Shown: positions 1 through 7,960, numbered from the stretch's first letter. The stretch: 12,840 nt of DNA from Acanthamoeba sp. SK_2022b (GCA_027943245.1 JANDJZ010001213.1:1-12840), one strand, 5' to 3'. Numbers and translations are program-made. The notes: generated by a model from the sequence alone, not told the origin.

Positions 1-1
1 G

Positions 2-1168
2 GGCATCGGCGGATCGGATCTGGGGCCGCGCGTGGTCTGGGACGCCCTGCGCCCGCTGGACCCGGCCATCGACCTGAGATTCGTGGCCAATATCGACCCG
101 CGCGACATGGCCGAGGCCCTGACCGGGCTGGATCCCGAGACGACGCTGGTGGTGGTGGTGTCCAAGACCTTCACCACGCAGGAGACCCTGGCCAATGCCG
201 AGGCGGCCAAGGCGTGGCTGGCGGCGGCCCTGCCTGCGGACGGGATGACAAAACATTTCATCGGCGTGACGGCAGCGCCGGACAAGGCGGCCCAGTTCGG
301 CTGCGGCCGCACATTTGCTTTCCGGGACTGGGTCGGCGGGCGGTATTCGCTGTGGTCGGCGGTCAGCCTGAGCTGCGCCATCGCCCTGGGCTGGGATGTG
401 TTCCAGGGCCTGCTGGACGGCGCGTCGGCGATGGACGACCATTTCGCCTCGGCGCCGCTGGAGAAGAATGCGCCGGTGCTGCTGGCCCTGGCCCAGGTGT
501 TCAATGTCGATGGTCTGAACCGTCCGGCGCGGACGGTTGCGCCCTATGCCCATGCGCTGCGCCGCCTGCCGTCCTTCCTGCAGCAGCTGGAGATGGAATC
601 GAACGGCAAGCGGGTGCATCGCGACGGCACGCCGGTCACGCGCCAGACCTGCCCGGTGGTGTTCGGCGAACCCGGCACCAACGGCCAGCACGCCTTCTTC
701 CAGCAGATCCACCAGGGACCGCAGGTCGTGCCCGCCGAGTTCGTGATCGTGGCCCGCACCCATGAGGACGCGCCGGAATCGCCGCTCTGGTCCAACGCCC
801 TGGCCCAGGGACAGGCCTTGATGGTGGGCAAGTCGACCGAGGCCGCCAAGGCCGAAGGTCTGGCGCAAGGCTTGTCGGAAGAAGAGGCGACCCGGCTTTC
901 GACCCACCGCACCTTCACCGGCGACCGTCCCTCGACCGCCATCGTCATGGAGCGGCTGACGCCCCAGGCGCTGGGCGCGTTGATCGCGCTTTATGAGCAC
1001 AAGACCTTCGTCGAGGGGGTGATCTGGGACATCAACAGCTTCGACCAGTGGGGCGTCGAACTGGGCAAGGTGCTGGCCAAGGCGATCCTGAAGGACGTCC
1101 ACGCAGGCGGCCCGTCCGCCGATCTGGACCCGTCCACCGCCGCCCTGATGACCCGTCTGATGAACTAG
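2..1168 (+). CDS. pgi: Glucose-6-phosphate isomerase, 5'-truncated by window edge
   Basis: Cytoplasmic glycolytic/gluconeogenic enzyme interconverting glucose-6-phosphate and fructose-6-phosphate. The reading frame is open from base 2, so 388 residues are visible and roughly 140-150 N-terminal residues lie outside the window; the GTG at 32 is internal. The fragment opens with the sugar-phosphate-binding motif GIGGSDLGP (fragment residues 1-9). The first family signature DWVGGRYS begins at residue 109. Glu199 lies in MESNGK and His230 in EPGTNGQHAF; their 31-residue spacing equals that of catalytic Glu357 and His388 in mammalian PGI. Lys356 in GVELGK matches the ring-opening lysine of the C-terminal signature. 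The gene stops with TAG and is followed within 10 bases by a strong terminator. Identification is secure; nothing looks damaged in the visible part. Confidence 0.97.
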   Translation, partial: GIGGSDLGPRVVWDALRPLDPAIDLRFVANIDPRDMAEALTGLDPETTLVVVVSKTFTTQETLANAEAAKAWLAAALPADGMTKHFIGVTAAPDKAAQFGCGRTFAFRDWVGGRYSLWSAVSLSCAIALGWDVFQGLLDGASAMDDHFASAPLEKNAPVLLALAQVFNVDGLNRPARTVAPYAHALRRLPSFLQQLEMESNGKRVHRDGTPVTRQTCPVVFGEPGTNGQHAFFQQIHQGPQVVPAEFVIVARTHEDAPESPLWSNALAQGQALMVGKSTEAAKAEGLAQGLSEEEATRLSTHRTFTGDRPSTAIVMERLTPQALGALIALYEHKTFVEGVIWDINSFDQWGVELGKVLAKAILKDVHAGGPSADLDPSTAALMTRLMN

Positions 1169-1175
1169 CAACGAA

Positions 1176-1203
1176 AAAGGGCGCTCCCTGCGAAGCGCCC
1201 TTT
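1176..1203. terminator. Bidirectional intrinsic terminator between convergent pgi and glycine-zipper gene
   Basis: A perfect 10-bp inverted repeat (left arm 1176-1185, loop 1186-1193, right arm 1194-1203). The G+C-rich core is flanked by AAA on the left and TTT on the right, so it has a T tract in both directions. It lies 7 bases after the pgi stop and 23 bases beyond the stop of the minus-strand gene, fitting a shared terminator. Confidence 0.85.
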
Positions 1204-1226
1204 CCTCATTCTCGACCTGTCGTCGC

Positions 1227-1688
1227 TTACCAGCGGCGGTCGTAACGGTAGTCGCGGCGGTTATCGCGGCCATAGTCCCGACGGTCGTAGCGATAGTCGC
1301 GGCGGTCGGGGCCGTAGCGGTAGTCGTAACCGCCGTTGCGGCTGTTGATGCCGTGCTCACGCTCCCAGTGGCCCTGGTTCCGGTAGCACTGGCCGCCGCG
1401 GTAGTATTCGCAGTTGGAGCCGCGGTTGGAGGCTACGGCCCCCAGGGCTGCGCCGGCCAGGGCGCCGCCTGCGACATAGCTGCCGTCGCCATTGCCATAG
1501 ATGGCCCCGGCGATGCCGCCGATGGCGGCGCCCAGCAGGGCGTTGCGGCCTGTGTCGTCGCGGCCGTTATGGCCGTTGTCGCGATAGTCGCGGTAGCGGC
1601 TTTGGGCGTCGGCGGGGCTGGCGGCCATGATGGTGACAGCCATGAGCGGAACGAAGGCGGTGGCGGCGATCTTGCTGATGGTCTTCAC
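1227..1688 (-). CDS. Secreted glycine-zipper protein with Arg/Asp/Tyr-rich repeat tail
   Basis: A 153-residue protein of unknown precise role, probably in the periplasm or outer membrane. I chose the GTG at 1688: it is preceded at 8 bases by GAGGAG (1697-1702) and begins a clear signal peptide ending Ala-Asp-Ala with cleavage near residue 28/29. An in-frame ATG at 1799 would add 37 residues with no secretion signal in front of it and is unlikely. Residues 53-61 and 75-83 each show GxxxGxxxG spacing, the glycine-zipper helix-packing pattern of 17-kDa-antigen/Gly-zipper 2TM proteins. Two cysteines (93, 101) could form a disulfide. From about residue 118 the tail is repeats built from Arg, Asp and Tyr (RDYRYDRR and variants), ending in Trp. 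Convergent with pgi and divergent from groES. The family name is fairly sure; the function is not known. Confidence 0.8.
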   Translation of the reverse strand: MKTISKIAATAFVPLMAVTIMAASPADAQSRYRDYRDNGHNGRDDTGRNALLGAAIGGIAGAIYGNGDGSYVAGGALAGAALGAVASNRGSNCEYYRGGQCYRNQGHWEREHGINSRNGGYDYRYGPDRRDYRYDRRDYGRDNRRDYRYDRRW

Positions 1689-1696
1689 GGCGCTGT

Positions 1697-1702
1697 CTCC
1701 TC
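1697..1702 (-). promoter_or_regulatory. Ribosome binding site deciding the GTG start of the glycine-zipper gene
   Basis: The minus strand reads GAGGAG 8 bases before the GTG at 1688. No comparable site precedes the longer ATG start at 1799. Confidence 0.75.
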
Positions 1703-1771
1703 TGAAACGGTGAACCGGCCGAACACACTGTTCATGACCGATGGTCTGAGCTCTTTTTAACGGGTACCGTC

Positions 1772-1798
1772 TGAACGTGCTGCTGAGGCGCACGTTCA
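1772..1798. promoter_or_regulatory. Perfect 9-9-9 inverted repeat, candidate operator
   Basis: TGAACGTGC (1772-1780) and its exact reverse complement GCACGTTCA (1790-1798) are separated by 9 bases. The site lies 84 bases upstream of the glycine-zipper GTG and about 100 bases upstream of the groES promoter candidate. The arm/spacer layout resembles a repressor operator, but the arms are not those of CIRCE. No T tract follows, so a terminator is unlikely. In GC-rich DNA about one such repeat per window could arise by chance, so this is only a candidate. Confidence 0.35.
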
Positions 1799-1894
1799 TC
1801 TTCAGTTCATCGCCTGATGGGGCGTCGGGGGGCGCGGACCCATCAAATCCGCGTCCTGGGCGTCGGGGTGCGGCGGTTTGTTTTCCGCCATTGT

Positions 1895-1923
1895 CTTGAC
1901 GGTGTCACCCAGTCCCCCTACTT
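1895..1923 (+). promoter_or_regulatory. Candidate sigma-32 (heat-shock) promoter of groES-groEL
   Basis: CTTGACG (1895-1901) resembles the sigma-32 -35 element CTTGAAA. After 13 bases, CCCCTACTT (1915-1923) resembles the -10 element CCCCATNT. This spacing is within the known sigma-32 range. Transcription would begin near 1930, just at or inside the CIRCE operator that follows, a typical arrangement for chaperonin operons of alphaproteobacteria. Confidence 0.6.
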
Positions 1924-1933
1924 GCCCGATGCG

Positions 1934-1960
1934 TTAGCACTCTCGCCGGTCGGCTGCCAA
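1934..1960 (+). promoter_or_regulatory. CIRCE operator (HrcA site) with a degenerate right arm
   Basis: The left arm TTAGCACTC (1934-1942) is an exact match to the CIRCE consensus. A 9-base spacer follows, then GGCTGCCAA (1952-1960), which matches 6 of 9 positions of the consensus right arm GAGTGCTAA. CIRCE is the binding site of the repressor HrcA upstream of groESL and dnaKJ operons. Its position between the sigma-32-like promoter and groES supports the call; the weak right arm suggests reduced HrcA affinity (inference). Confidence 0.75.
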
Positions 1961-2034
1961 AACGGCGATCGCGAGGGCGCCGCTCACCGTTTCAGAATGC
2001 CCCGATTTCGGGGGTTTCATCAGGGAGAAGTCCG

Positions 2035-2322
2035 ATGGCGTTTCGTCCGCTCGGCGACCGCGTGCTGGTCAAGCGCGTTGAAGAAGAATCCAAGACCAAG
2101 GGCGGGATCATCATCCCCGACACCGCCAAGGAAAAGCCGCAGGAAGGCGAAGTCGTCTCCGTCGGCCCCGGCGCCCGCGACGACAGCGGCAAGGTCAATG
2201 CTCTGGAACTGAAGGCTGGCGACCGCATCCTGTTCGGCAAGTGGTCGGGCACGGAAGTGAAGATCGACGGCGAAGACCTGATCATCATGAAGGAATCCGA
2301 CGTTCTGGGCGTGCTGTCCTAA
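2035..2322 (+). CDS. groES: Co-chaperonin GroES (Cpn10)
   Basis: A 95-residue cytoplasmic protein forming the heptameric lid of the GroEL folding chamber. The N-terminus carries the cpn10 signature ([12 protein letters not shown], residues 3-14). The mobile loop around residues 16-32 contains the hydrophobic GroEL-contacting tripeptide Ile25-Ile27 followed by Pro28. Length is normal for the family. The ATG has a good ribosome binding site, AGGGAG at 2022-2027, 7 bases upstream. groEL follows after 52 bases on the same strand with no terminator between, so the two form an operon driven from the sigma-32/CIRCE region at 1895-1960. Confidence 0.98.
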   Translation: MAFRPLGDRVLVKRVEEESKTKGGIIIPDTAKEKPQEGEVVSVGPGARDDSGKVNALELKAGDRILFGKWSGTEVKIDGEDLIIMKESDVLGVLS

Positions 2323-2359
2323 GCACCCGCGTCGACGACCTTCTTCAATAAAATCCTAG

Positions 2360-4021
<1,662 letters not shown>

Positions 4022-4049
4022 GTCCAAGCCAACCGTTGCTGAAATGCAG

Positions 4050-4081
4050 AAGGGCGGGGCCGCAAGGCTCCGCCCTTTTTG
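4050..4081 (+). terminator. Intrinsic terminator of the groES-groEL operon
   Basis: A 12-bp stem (4050-4061 with 4066-4077, one G-U pair) closes a four-base GCAA loop and is followed by a run of T residues (4076-4080, then GTTTG). It lies 28 bases after the groEL stop and just before the convergent LysR gene's stop codon. Confidence 0.92.
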
Positions 4082-4086
4082 TTTGT

Positions 4087-5031
4087 TCAGCCGCCCGCTT
4101 CACCGATCTCGCGCCCGGCCAGACGGGCGCCTTCGACCACGCGGGGGTCGTCGCGGGCGGTGGCCAGAATCCAGTCGCGGAAGCGGGCGATCTTGGGCTG
4201 AAGGCGGCGGCCGGGCGGGTAGCAGACCCAGTAACCCTCGGCCAGGGCGATGGTCTGGGTGAGGGGGCGCGCCAGAAGGCCCTGCTCGATTTCGCGCGCA
4301 TAGAGAATGGGCGACCCCAGGGCGACGCCCTGATCGCCCATGGCGGCGGCGACCTCCATCGCCTGATTGTCGGCGGTCAGGCGCGGCGGGGCGGCGGTGT
4401 CTGCGGGCGCGACCCCGGCGGCGGCGAACCAGGCGGTCCATTCCGTCGGTTCGCCGATCAGATGGGCGTGTTTGAGGTCTTCAGGCCGCGTCAGGTTCAG
4501 CCGGTCGCGCATGGCGGGGGTGCACAGGGGGGTGAAGACGCCCGGCATCAGAAAGCGGCTCTCCAGCCCCGGCCAGCGGCCTGAACCGAACCGGATCGCC
4601 AAATCCAGCCCGTCGCCGCCCAGGGTGGACAGGGTCGAGCTGGTGTCGACCCGCACCGCCAGATCGGGATTGGCCAGCTGGAAGCCGCCCAGCCGCGTCG
4701 CCAGCCACTGGGTCGCCATGGTCTGCAGGGTGGTGATGGCCAGCACGCCCTGATCGGCGTCAGTGACCTCCGTCACCGCGCGGCGCAGCAGGCTGATGGC
4801 CTCGGTCGCCGCCGAGCCCAGCCGTTCCCCCTCCGGCGTCAGCGCCACCTGCCGGGCGCCGCGCACGAACAGGGCGCGGCCCAGCCGCTCCTCCAGATCG
4901 CGGATGCGCCAACTGACGGCGGCCTGGGTCATGCCCAGGGCCTCGGCGGCGCGGGTGAAGCTGAGCAGGCGCGCCGCCGCCTCGAACACGCGCAGGGCGT
5001 CCAGGGGAATGCGGGAAAGACTGTCTGACAT
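4087..5031 (-). CDS. LysR-family transcriptional regulator, GcvA-like
   Basis: A 314-residue DNA-binding regulator. The N-terminal winged helix-turn-helix covers about residues 9-67 (LDALRVFEAAARLLSFTRAAEALGMTQAAVS region, recognition helix near 35-47). A linker helix and a periplasmic-binding-protein-like effector domain occupy about residues 94-300. The opening Arg-Ile-Pro-Leu-Asp-Ala-Leu-Arg-Val-Phe-Glu-Ala-Ala is typical of the GcvA/AmpR/TrpI subgroup, whose members control glycine cleavage, beta-lactamase or amino-acid genes; the ligand here cannot be deduced. The ATG at 5031 is preceded by a modest AAGG. The gene is divergent from the small ORF at 5119, and an inverted repeat of the LysR-box type covers its own start, suggesting autoregulation and control of that neighbour. 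LysR identity is sure; the subgroup is likely. Confidence 0.93.
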   Translation of the reverse strand: MSDSLSRIPLDALRVFEAAARLLSFTRAAEALGMTQAAVSWRIRDLEERLGRALFVRGARQVALTPEGERLGSAATEAISLLRRAVTEVTDADQGVLAITTLQTMATQWLATRLGGFQLANPDLAVRVDTSSTLSTLGGDGLDLAIRFGSGRWPGLESRFLMPGVFTPLCTPAMRDRLNLTRPEDLKHAHLIGEPTEWTAWFAAAGVAPADTAAPPRLTADNQAMEVAAAMGDQGVALGSPILYAREIEQGLLARPLTQTIALAEGYWVCYPPGRRLQPKIARFRDWILATARDDPRVVEGARLAGREIGEAGG

Positions 5032-5046
5032 AGGCTGGCCTTATGT
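5028..5046. promoter_or_regulatory. Candidate LysR-type operator (T-N11-A box) over the regulator's start
   Basis: ACATA (5028-5032) and TATGT (5042-5046) are reverse complements separated by 9 bases. The inner bases GGC-TG-GCC extend the symmetry. This gives the T-N11-A pattern (T5031, A5043) typical of LysR-family binding sites. It overlaps the ATG of the LysR gene and lies 73 bases before the divergent small ORF. Binding here would be expected to repress the regulator itself (inference). Confidence 0.5.
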
Positions 5047-5100
5047 ATCGCCGCCATGGTCTCGTTTGTCAGACCTCCGCGTCAAGCCCAATATGGCGAC

Positions 5101-5110
5101 AGGAAAGGAG
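5101..5110 (+). promoter_or_regulatory. Strong ribosome binding site of the 58-residue ORF
   Basis: AGGAAAGGAG is a purine-rich run nearly complementary to the 16S rRNA 3' end, 8 bases before the ATG at 5119. It fixes the start of the small ORF and rules out an in-frame upstream start at 5056. Confidence 0.75.
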
Positions 5111-5118
5111 ATCAAGCC

Positions 5119-5295
5119 ATGGAAGAAATGCACCGCACACATAAGGAACCCGTGTGGGGATGGGTGGACGAGATCGCCCTGATCGCCCGCACGATCCAGC
5201 GCCGCCAGCCGCGCCGCCGGATGCGCCCCTTGCCGATCCCCATGGAGGCGCCGCAAGCGGGGCTCGGACGGGTCGAATGTCCCGCCCGCCGCTGA
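5119..5295 (+). CDS. Small basic protein of unknown function, divergent from LysR
   Basis: A 58-residue ORF that I do not recognise. The start is set by a very strong ribosome binding site (5101-5110). The N-terminal third has two Trp residues (VWGWVDEIALIARTIQ), which could form a short amphipathic helix. It is followed by an Arg-rich patch (RRQPRRRMR, about residues 28-36) and a Pro-rich stretch. There is one Cys near the C-terminus and no signal peptide or membrane segment. It lies head-to-head with the LysR regulator across a LysR-type box, so it could be that regulator's target (inference). The coding case rests on the ribosome binding site and position; without homologues it could still be spurious. 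Confidence 0.5.
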   Translation: MEEMHRTHKEPVWGWVDEIALIARTIQRRQPRRRMRPLPIPMEAPQAGLGRVECPARR

Positions 5296-5364
5296 TCTGA
5301 AGGCCGGGGCTCGCCTCAGGCACAACCTTTGCGCGCCTTCACGGTTCGAAAAGGCTGTCGTGCC

Positions 5365-5378
5365 AAGGTGAGACCATG
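5365..5378 (+). promoter_or_regulatory. Ribosome binding site plus ATG, probable original start of the acyltransferase
   Basis: AAGGTGAG (5365-5372) sits at the right distance before ATG 5376-5378. The ATG frame reads only eight codons and ends at TGA 5400-5402. The frame that continues into the acyltransferase is offset by one base from about 5396. A single missing base in the TTTTCC stretch (5392-5397) would join the two, so this is the likely true translation start. Confidence 0.6.
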
Positions 5379-5446
5379 ACCCCCGTCAGACTTTTCCGCT
5401 GATCTTCGCCCCATCAGCCCTGCGCTTCGGCGGCGCGGCGATCTGG

Positions 5447-6505
5447 GTGGCCATCTACACCTTCTGGGAAAACCTGGCGGGCGCCGGGCGGTCCGGCCTG
5501 GTGGACAAGGGCTATCTGGGGGTCGAACTGTTCTTCGTCCTGTCCGGCTTCATCCTCAGCCACGTCTATCTGCAGGCGGCGGGCGAGAAGCAGTTCTCGT
5601 ATCGCGGCTTCCTGTGGGCGCGGATCGCGCGGGTCTATCCGCTGCATCTGGCGACCCTGATCGGGGTGGGGCTTCTGGCCGCCGTGGCCCTGATCGCGGG
5701 CATGAGCGTGGACGGCAATGTGCTGAGCTGGCCTGCGCTGCCGGCCAATCTGCTGATGCTGCACGCCTGGGGGCTGGCGCCGGTGGCGGGGTGGAACCAT
5801 CCGTCCTGGTCGATCTCGGCGGAATGGTTCGCCTATCTGTGCTTCCCCCTGTTCGCCTTTGTCTTCTGGCGGCTGCGCGACAAGCCGGTGGCGGCGGTCG
5901 TAGGGGCGGCGGCCTTCCTGACCGTGCTCTATTTCGTGTTCGAACAGGTTGCGGGCTTCCCCCTGACCGAGGCGACCTTCCGCTGGGGGGCGCTGCGGAT
6001 CGTGCCTTGCTTCGCCCTGGGCTGCGCCCTGTACCTGGTTTACCGCAAGGCCCCGCTGAAGGCGCCGTGGACGGCGTCGGCGGCCTCCTTCGCCCTGATG
6101 GTCCTGAGCGCCGCCCTGGGTCTGTGGGACGGGATCACCGTCCTGTTCGCCGGCGCGCTAATCCTGTCATTGGCCTCGCTGCCGAACGAGCGGGCCGGGG
6201 TGCTGGCGTCCAGACCCGCCGTCTATCTGGGGGAGATCAGCTATTCGGTCTATATGGTCTGCGTGCCGTGGAAGCTGCTGTCGATCAATCTCGCGGCCAA
6301 GCTGACGGACGCCCCGGACAAGCAACTTCACATTTTTGTGTGGTTGGCGATTCTGGCGCTTTTGCCGGTCGTGGCGGCGGTGTCCTATCACCTGGTCGAA
6401 CGCCCGGCCCGCAAGGCTTTGCGGGGGATGGCCGATCGGCGGAAAAAGTCGTCAAGTCAGAAAAAATCCAACGACGATACGCCGGAAAGGGTTTTTCAAT
6501 CCTGA
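5447..6505 (+). CDS. Acyltransferase-3 family integral membrane protein, N-terminus disrupted
   Basis: A multi-pass inner-membrane protein of the OafA/ExoZ/NodX type, which transfers acyl (often acetyl) groups to sugars on extracytoplasmic glycans. The 352-residue frame from GTG 5447 contains the family blocks: GYLGVELFFVLSGFILSHVY (residues 22-41), an Arg-rich segment ending ARIARVYPLHL, WNHPSWSISAEWFAYL, GEISYSVYM near residue 265, and a C-terminal YHLVERPARKAL followed by a basic tail. About ten hydrophobic segments are visible. The GTG lies inside transmembrane segment 1; the real start is probably ATG 5376, in another frame, implying a one-base deletion near 5396. The usual His of segment 1 is Thr5, and a common His after SYSVYMV is Cys272. 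The gene may therefore be decaying. The family call is sure; the substrate is unknown. Confidence 0.82.
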   Translation: MAIYTFWENLAGAGRSGLVDKGYLGVELFFVLSGFILSHVYLQAAGEKQFSYRGFLWARIARVYPLHLATLIGVGLLAAVALIAGMSVDGNVLSWPALPANLLMLHAWGLAPVAGWNHPSWSISAEWFAYLCFPLFAFVFWRLRDKPVAAVVGAAAFLTVLYFVFEQVAGFPLTEATFRWGALRIVPCFALGCALYLVYRKAPLKAPWTASAASFALMVLSAALGLWDGITVLFAGALILSLASLPNERAGVLASRPAVYLGEISYSVYMVCVPWKLLSINLAAKLTDAPDKQLHIFVWLAILALLPVVAAVSYHLVERPARKALRGMADRRKKSSSQKKSNDDTPERVFQS

Positions 6506-6553
6506 CGTGGTGTGGTGTAACCGCCACAACGACGGGCAGCATACAGTTACAGC

Positions 6554-7102
6554 ATGTTTAAACGGCTCAAAGCCGCTGCGGTTGCAGCGACCCTAGGTTT
6601 CGTCACGCTGGGCGCCGTCCCATCCGCCGCGAACGCCAGCGAGCCGTATTGGCAGTGCGTGACCTTCGCGCGCATGTTTTCGGGCATCAACATCTTCGGC
6701 GATGCCTGGACCTGGTGGCGTCAGGCCACCTCGAACTTCCGCACCGGCAAGGCGCCTGAAACCGGTTCGGTCCTGGTCTTCCGCCCCGAAGGCCGCATGA
6801 GCCGGGGCCACGTCGCCGTCGTCTCCGACATCCTGACCGACCGCGTGGTCCGCGTGACCCACGCCAACTGGGGCGGCAGCCGCGGCAAGGTCGAGGAGAA
6901 CGTCACCGTCGTCGACGTCTCGCCCGCCAACGACTGGTCGCAGGTCAAGGTCTGGTACAACCCGATCAACGGCCTGGGCACCACCGTCTATCCGACCTAC
7001 GGCTTCATCTACAAAGGCGCGCGCGACGCCTTCGACGCGGGCCGCCAGATCGCCGCCAATGCGACCGCCCAACCCCAGCCCCAGGCGCCGGGCCAGCATT
7101 AA
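6554..7102 (+). CDS. Secreted CHAP-domain protein (putative peptidoglycan amidase/endopeptidase)
   Basis: A 182-residue exported protein. Residues 1-28 form a signal peptide (Lys/Arg start, hydrophobic core, Ala-Asn-Ala end). The CHAP (NlpC/P60-like) domain follows at once, with the catalytic Cys35 in WQCVTFAR, His86 in SRGHVAVVSD and a probable third residue Asn105 in THANW. Such enzymes cut the peptide part of peptidoglycan, in the periplasm or at the septum. The C-terminus is a short Ala/Pro/Gln-rich tail without a second domain. The ribosome binding site is weak and the gap to the upstream acyltransferase is only 48 bases, so they may be co-transcribed. Domain identity is good; bond specificity cannot be read from the sequence. 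Confidence 0.85.
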   Translation: MFKRLKAAAVAATLGFVTLGAVPSAANASEPYWQCVTFARMFSGINIFGDAWTWWRQATSNFRTGKAPETGSVLVFRPEGRMSRGHVAVVSDILTDRVVRVTHANWGGSRGKVEENVTVVDVSPANDWSQVKVWYNPINGLGTTVYPTYGFIYKGARDAFDAGRQIAANATAQPQPQAPGQH

Positions 7103-7144
7103 GCCCGACTTGCGCGCCATCCCCTTGCAGGCGATAGGCGTGGC

Positions 7145-7942
7145 ATGACCCAATCCAGCGACATCACCTACGCCGGTTATCTGGCGTTGGACGACCTGCT
7201 TTCGGCCCAGCACCCGCTGTCGGACGAACACGACGAGATGCTGTTCGTCGTCATCCATCAGACCAAGGAGCTGTGGCTCAAACAGATTCTGCACGAGGTG
7301 GCCCTGGCCCAGACCATGGTGCGCAGCGGCGATCTGGTGCCCGCCTACAAGAGCCTGGCGCGGGTGTCGCGCATCCAGGCCGTGATGACCCAGAGCTGGG
7401 ACATCCTGTCGACCATGACCCCGTCCGACTATCTGCGGTTTCGCGGTTCGCTCGGGTCGTCGTCCGGTTTCCAGAGCGATCAGTTCCGCCGTTTCGAGGC
7501 GATGCTGGGCCTGAAGGACTCCAGCTTCCTGAAGTTCCATGTCGATCGGCCGCAAGCCCATGAGGCGCTGAAGGCCGCCATCGCCGCGCCCAGCCTGTAT
7601 GACGACGCCCTGGCCCAGTTGGCCATCGCGGGCCTGCCTGTGCCCGTCTCGGTGCTGAACCGCGACGTGACCCAGCCCTATGAGCCGTCAGAGGCGGTCG
7701 AGGCGGCCTGGCTGGAGGTTTATCGCGACACCGAGCGCTGGTGGCCCCTGTATCAGCTGGCCGAGAAGCTGGTCGATCTGGACGACGCCCTTCTGACCTG
7801 GCGGCACAAGCATGTAGTCACGGTCGAGCGGATCATCGGTCGTCGTCGTGGGACGGGCGGGACGGAAGGGGCGGCATATCTGGCCTCGACCCTGACCAAG
7901 CGCTGCTTCCCTGAACTCTGGTCGCTGCGCACCAAGCTGTGA
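7145..7942 (+). CDS. kynA: Tryptophan 2,3-dioxygenase
   Basis: A 265-residue cytoplasmic haem enzyme that opens the indole ring of L-tryptophan with O2 to give N-formylkynurenine, the first step of the kynurenine pathway. Every key residue of the Xanthomonas campestris enzyme is present with a constant offset of 17: distal His38 (HQTKELWLKQ), Tyr96 and Arg100 (YLRFRG, binding the substrate carboxylate), Ser107, haem-ligand His223 (RHKHVVTVERIIG) and Thr237 (GTGGT). Helices and length fit the family, slightly short at the N-terminus. The usual partners kynB and kynU are not in the window. It begins 42 bases after the CHAP gene with only a weak ribosome binding site; nothing links the two functionally. 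Confidence 0.97.
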   Translation: MTQSSDITYAGYLALDDLLSAQHPLSDEHDEMLFVVIHQTKELWLKQILHEVALAQTMVRSGDLVPAYKSLARVSRIQAVMTQSWDILSTMTPSDYLRFRGSLGSSSGFQSDQFRRFEAMLGLKDSSFLKFHVDRPQAHEALKAAIAAPSLYDDALAQLAIAGLPVPVSVLNRDVTQPYEPSEAVEAAWLEVYRDTERWWPLYQLAEKLVDLDDALLTWRHKHVVTVERIIGRRRGTGGTEGAAYLASTLTKRCFPELWSLRTKL

Positions 7943-7960
7943 CCTTGTTTTGATGGCGTG

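Noticed and set aside
1817..2212. Plus-strand open frame overlapping the groES promoter and gene
   Set aside because: It covers the CIRCE operator and overlaps groES out of frame. Its translation is Arg/Ser/Pro-rich with no domain and no ribosome binding site.
4036..5182. Plus-strand open frames opposite the LysR gene
   Set aside because: They are antisense shadows of a GC-rich gene, with Arg/Gly/Ala-rich translations and no ribosome binding sites. The LysR domain structure explains this stretch.
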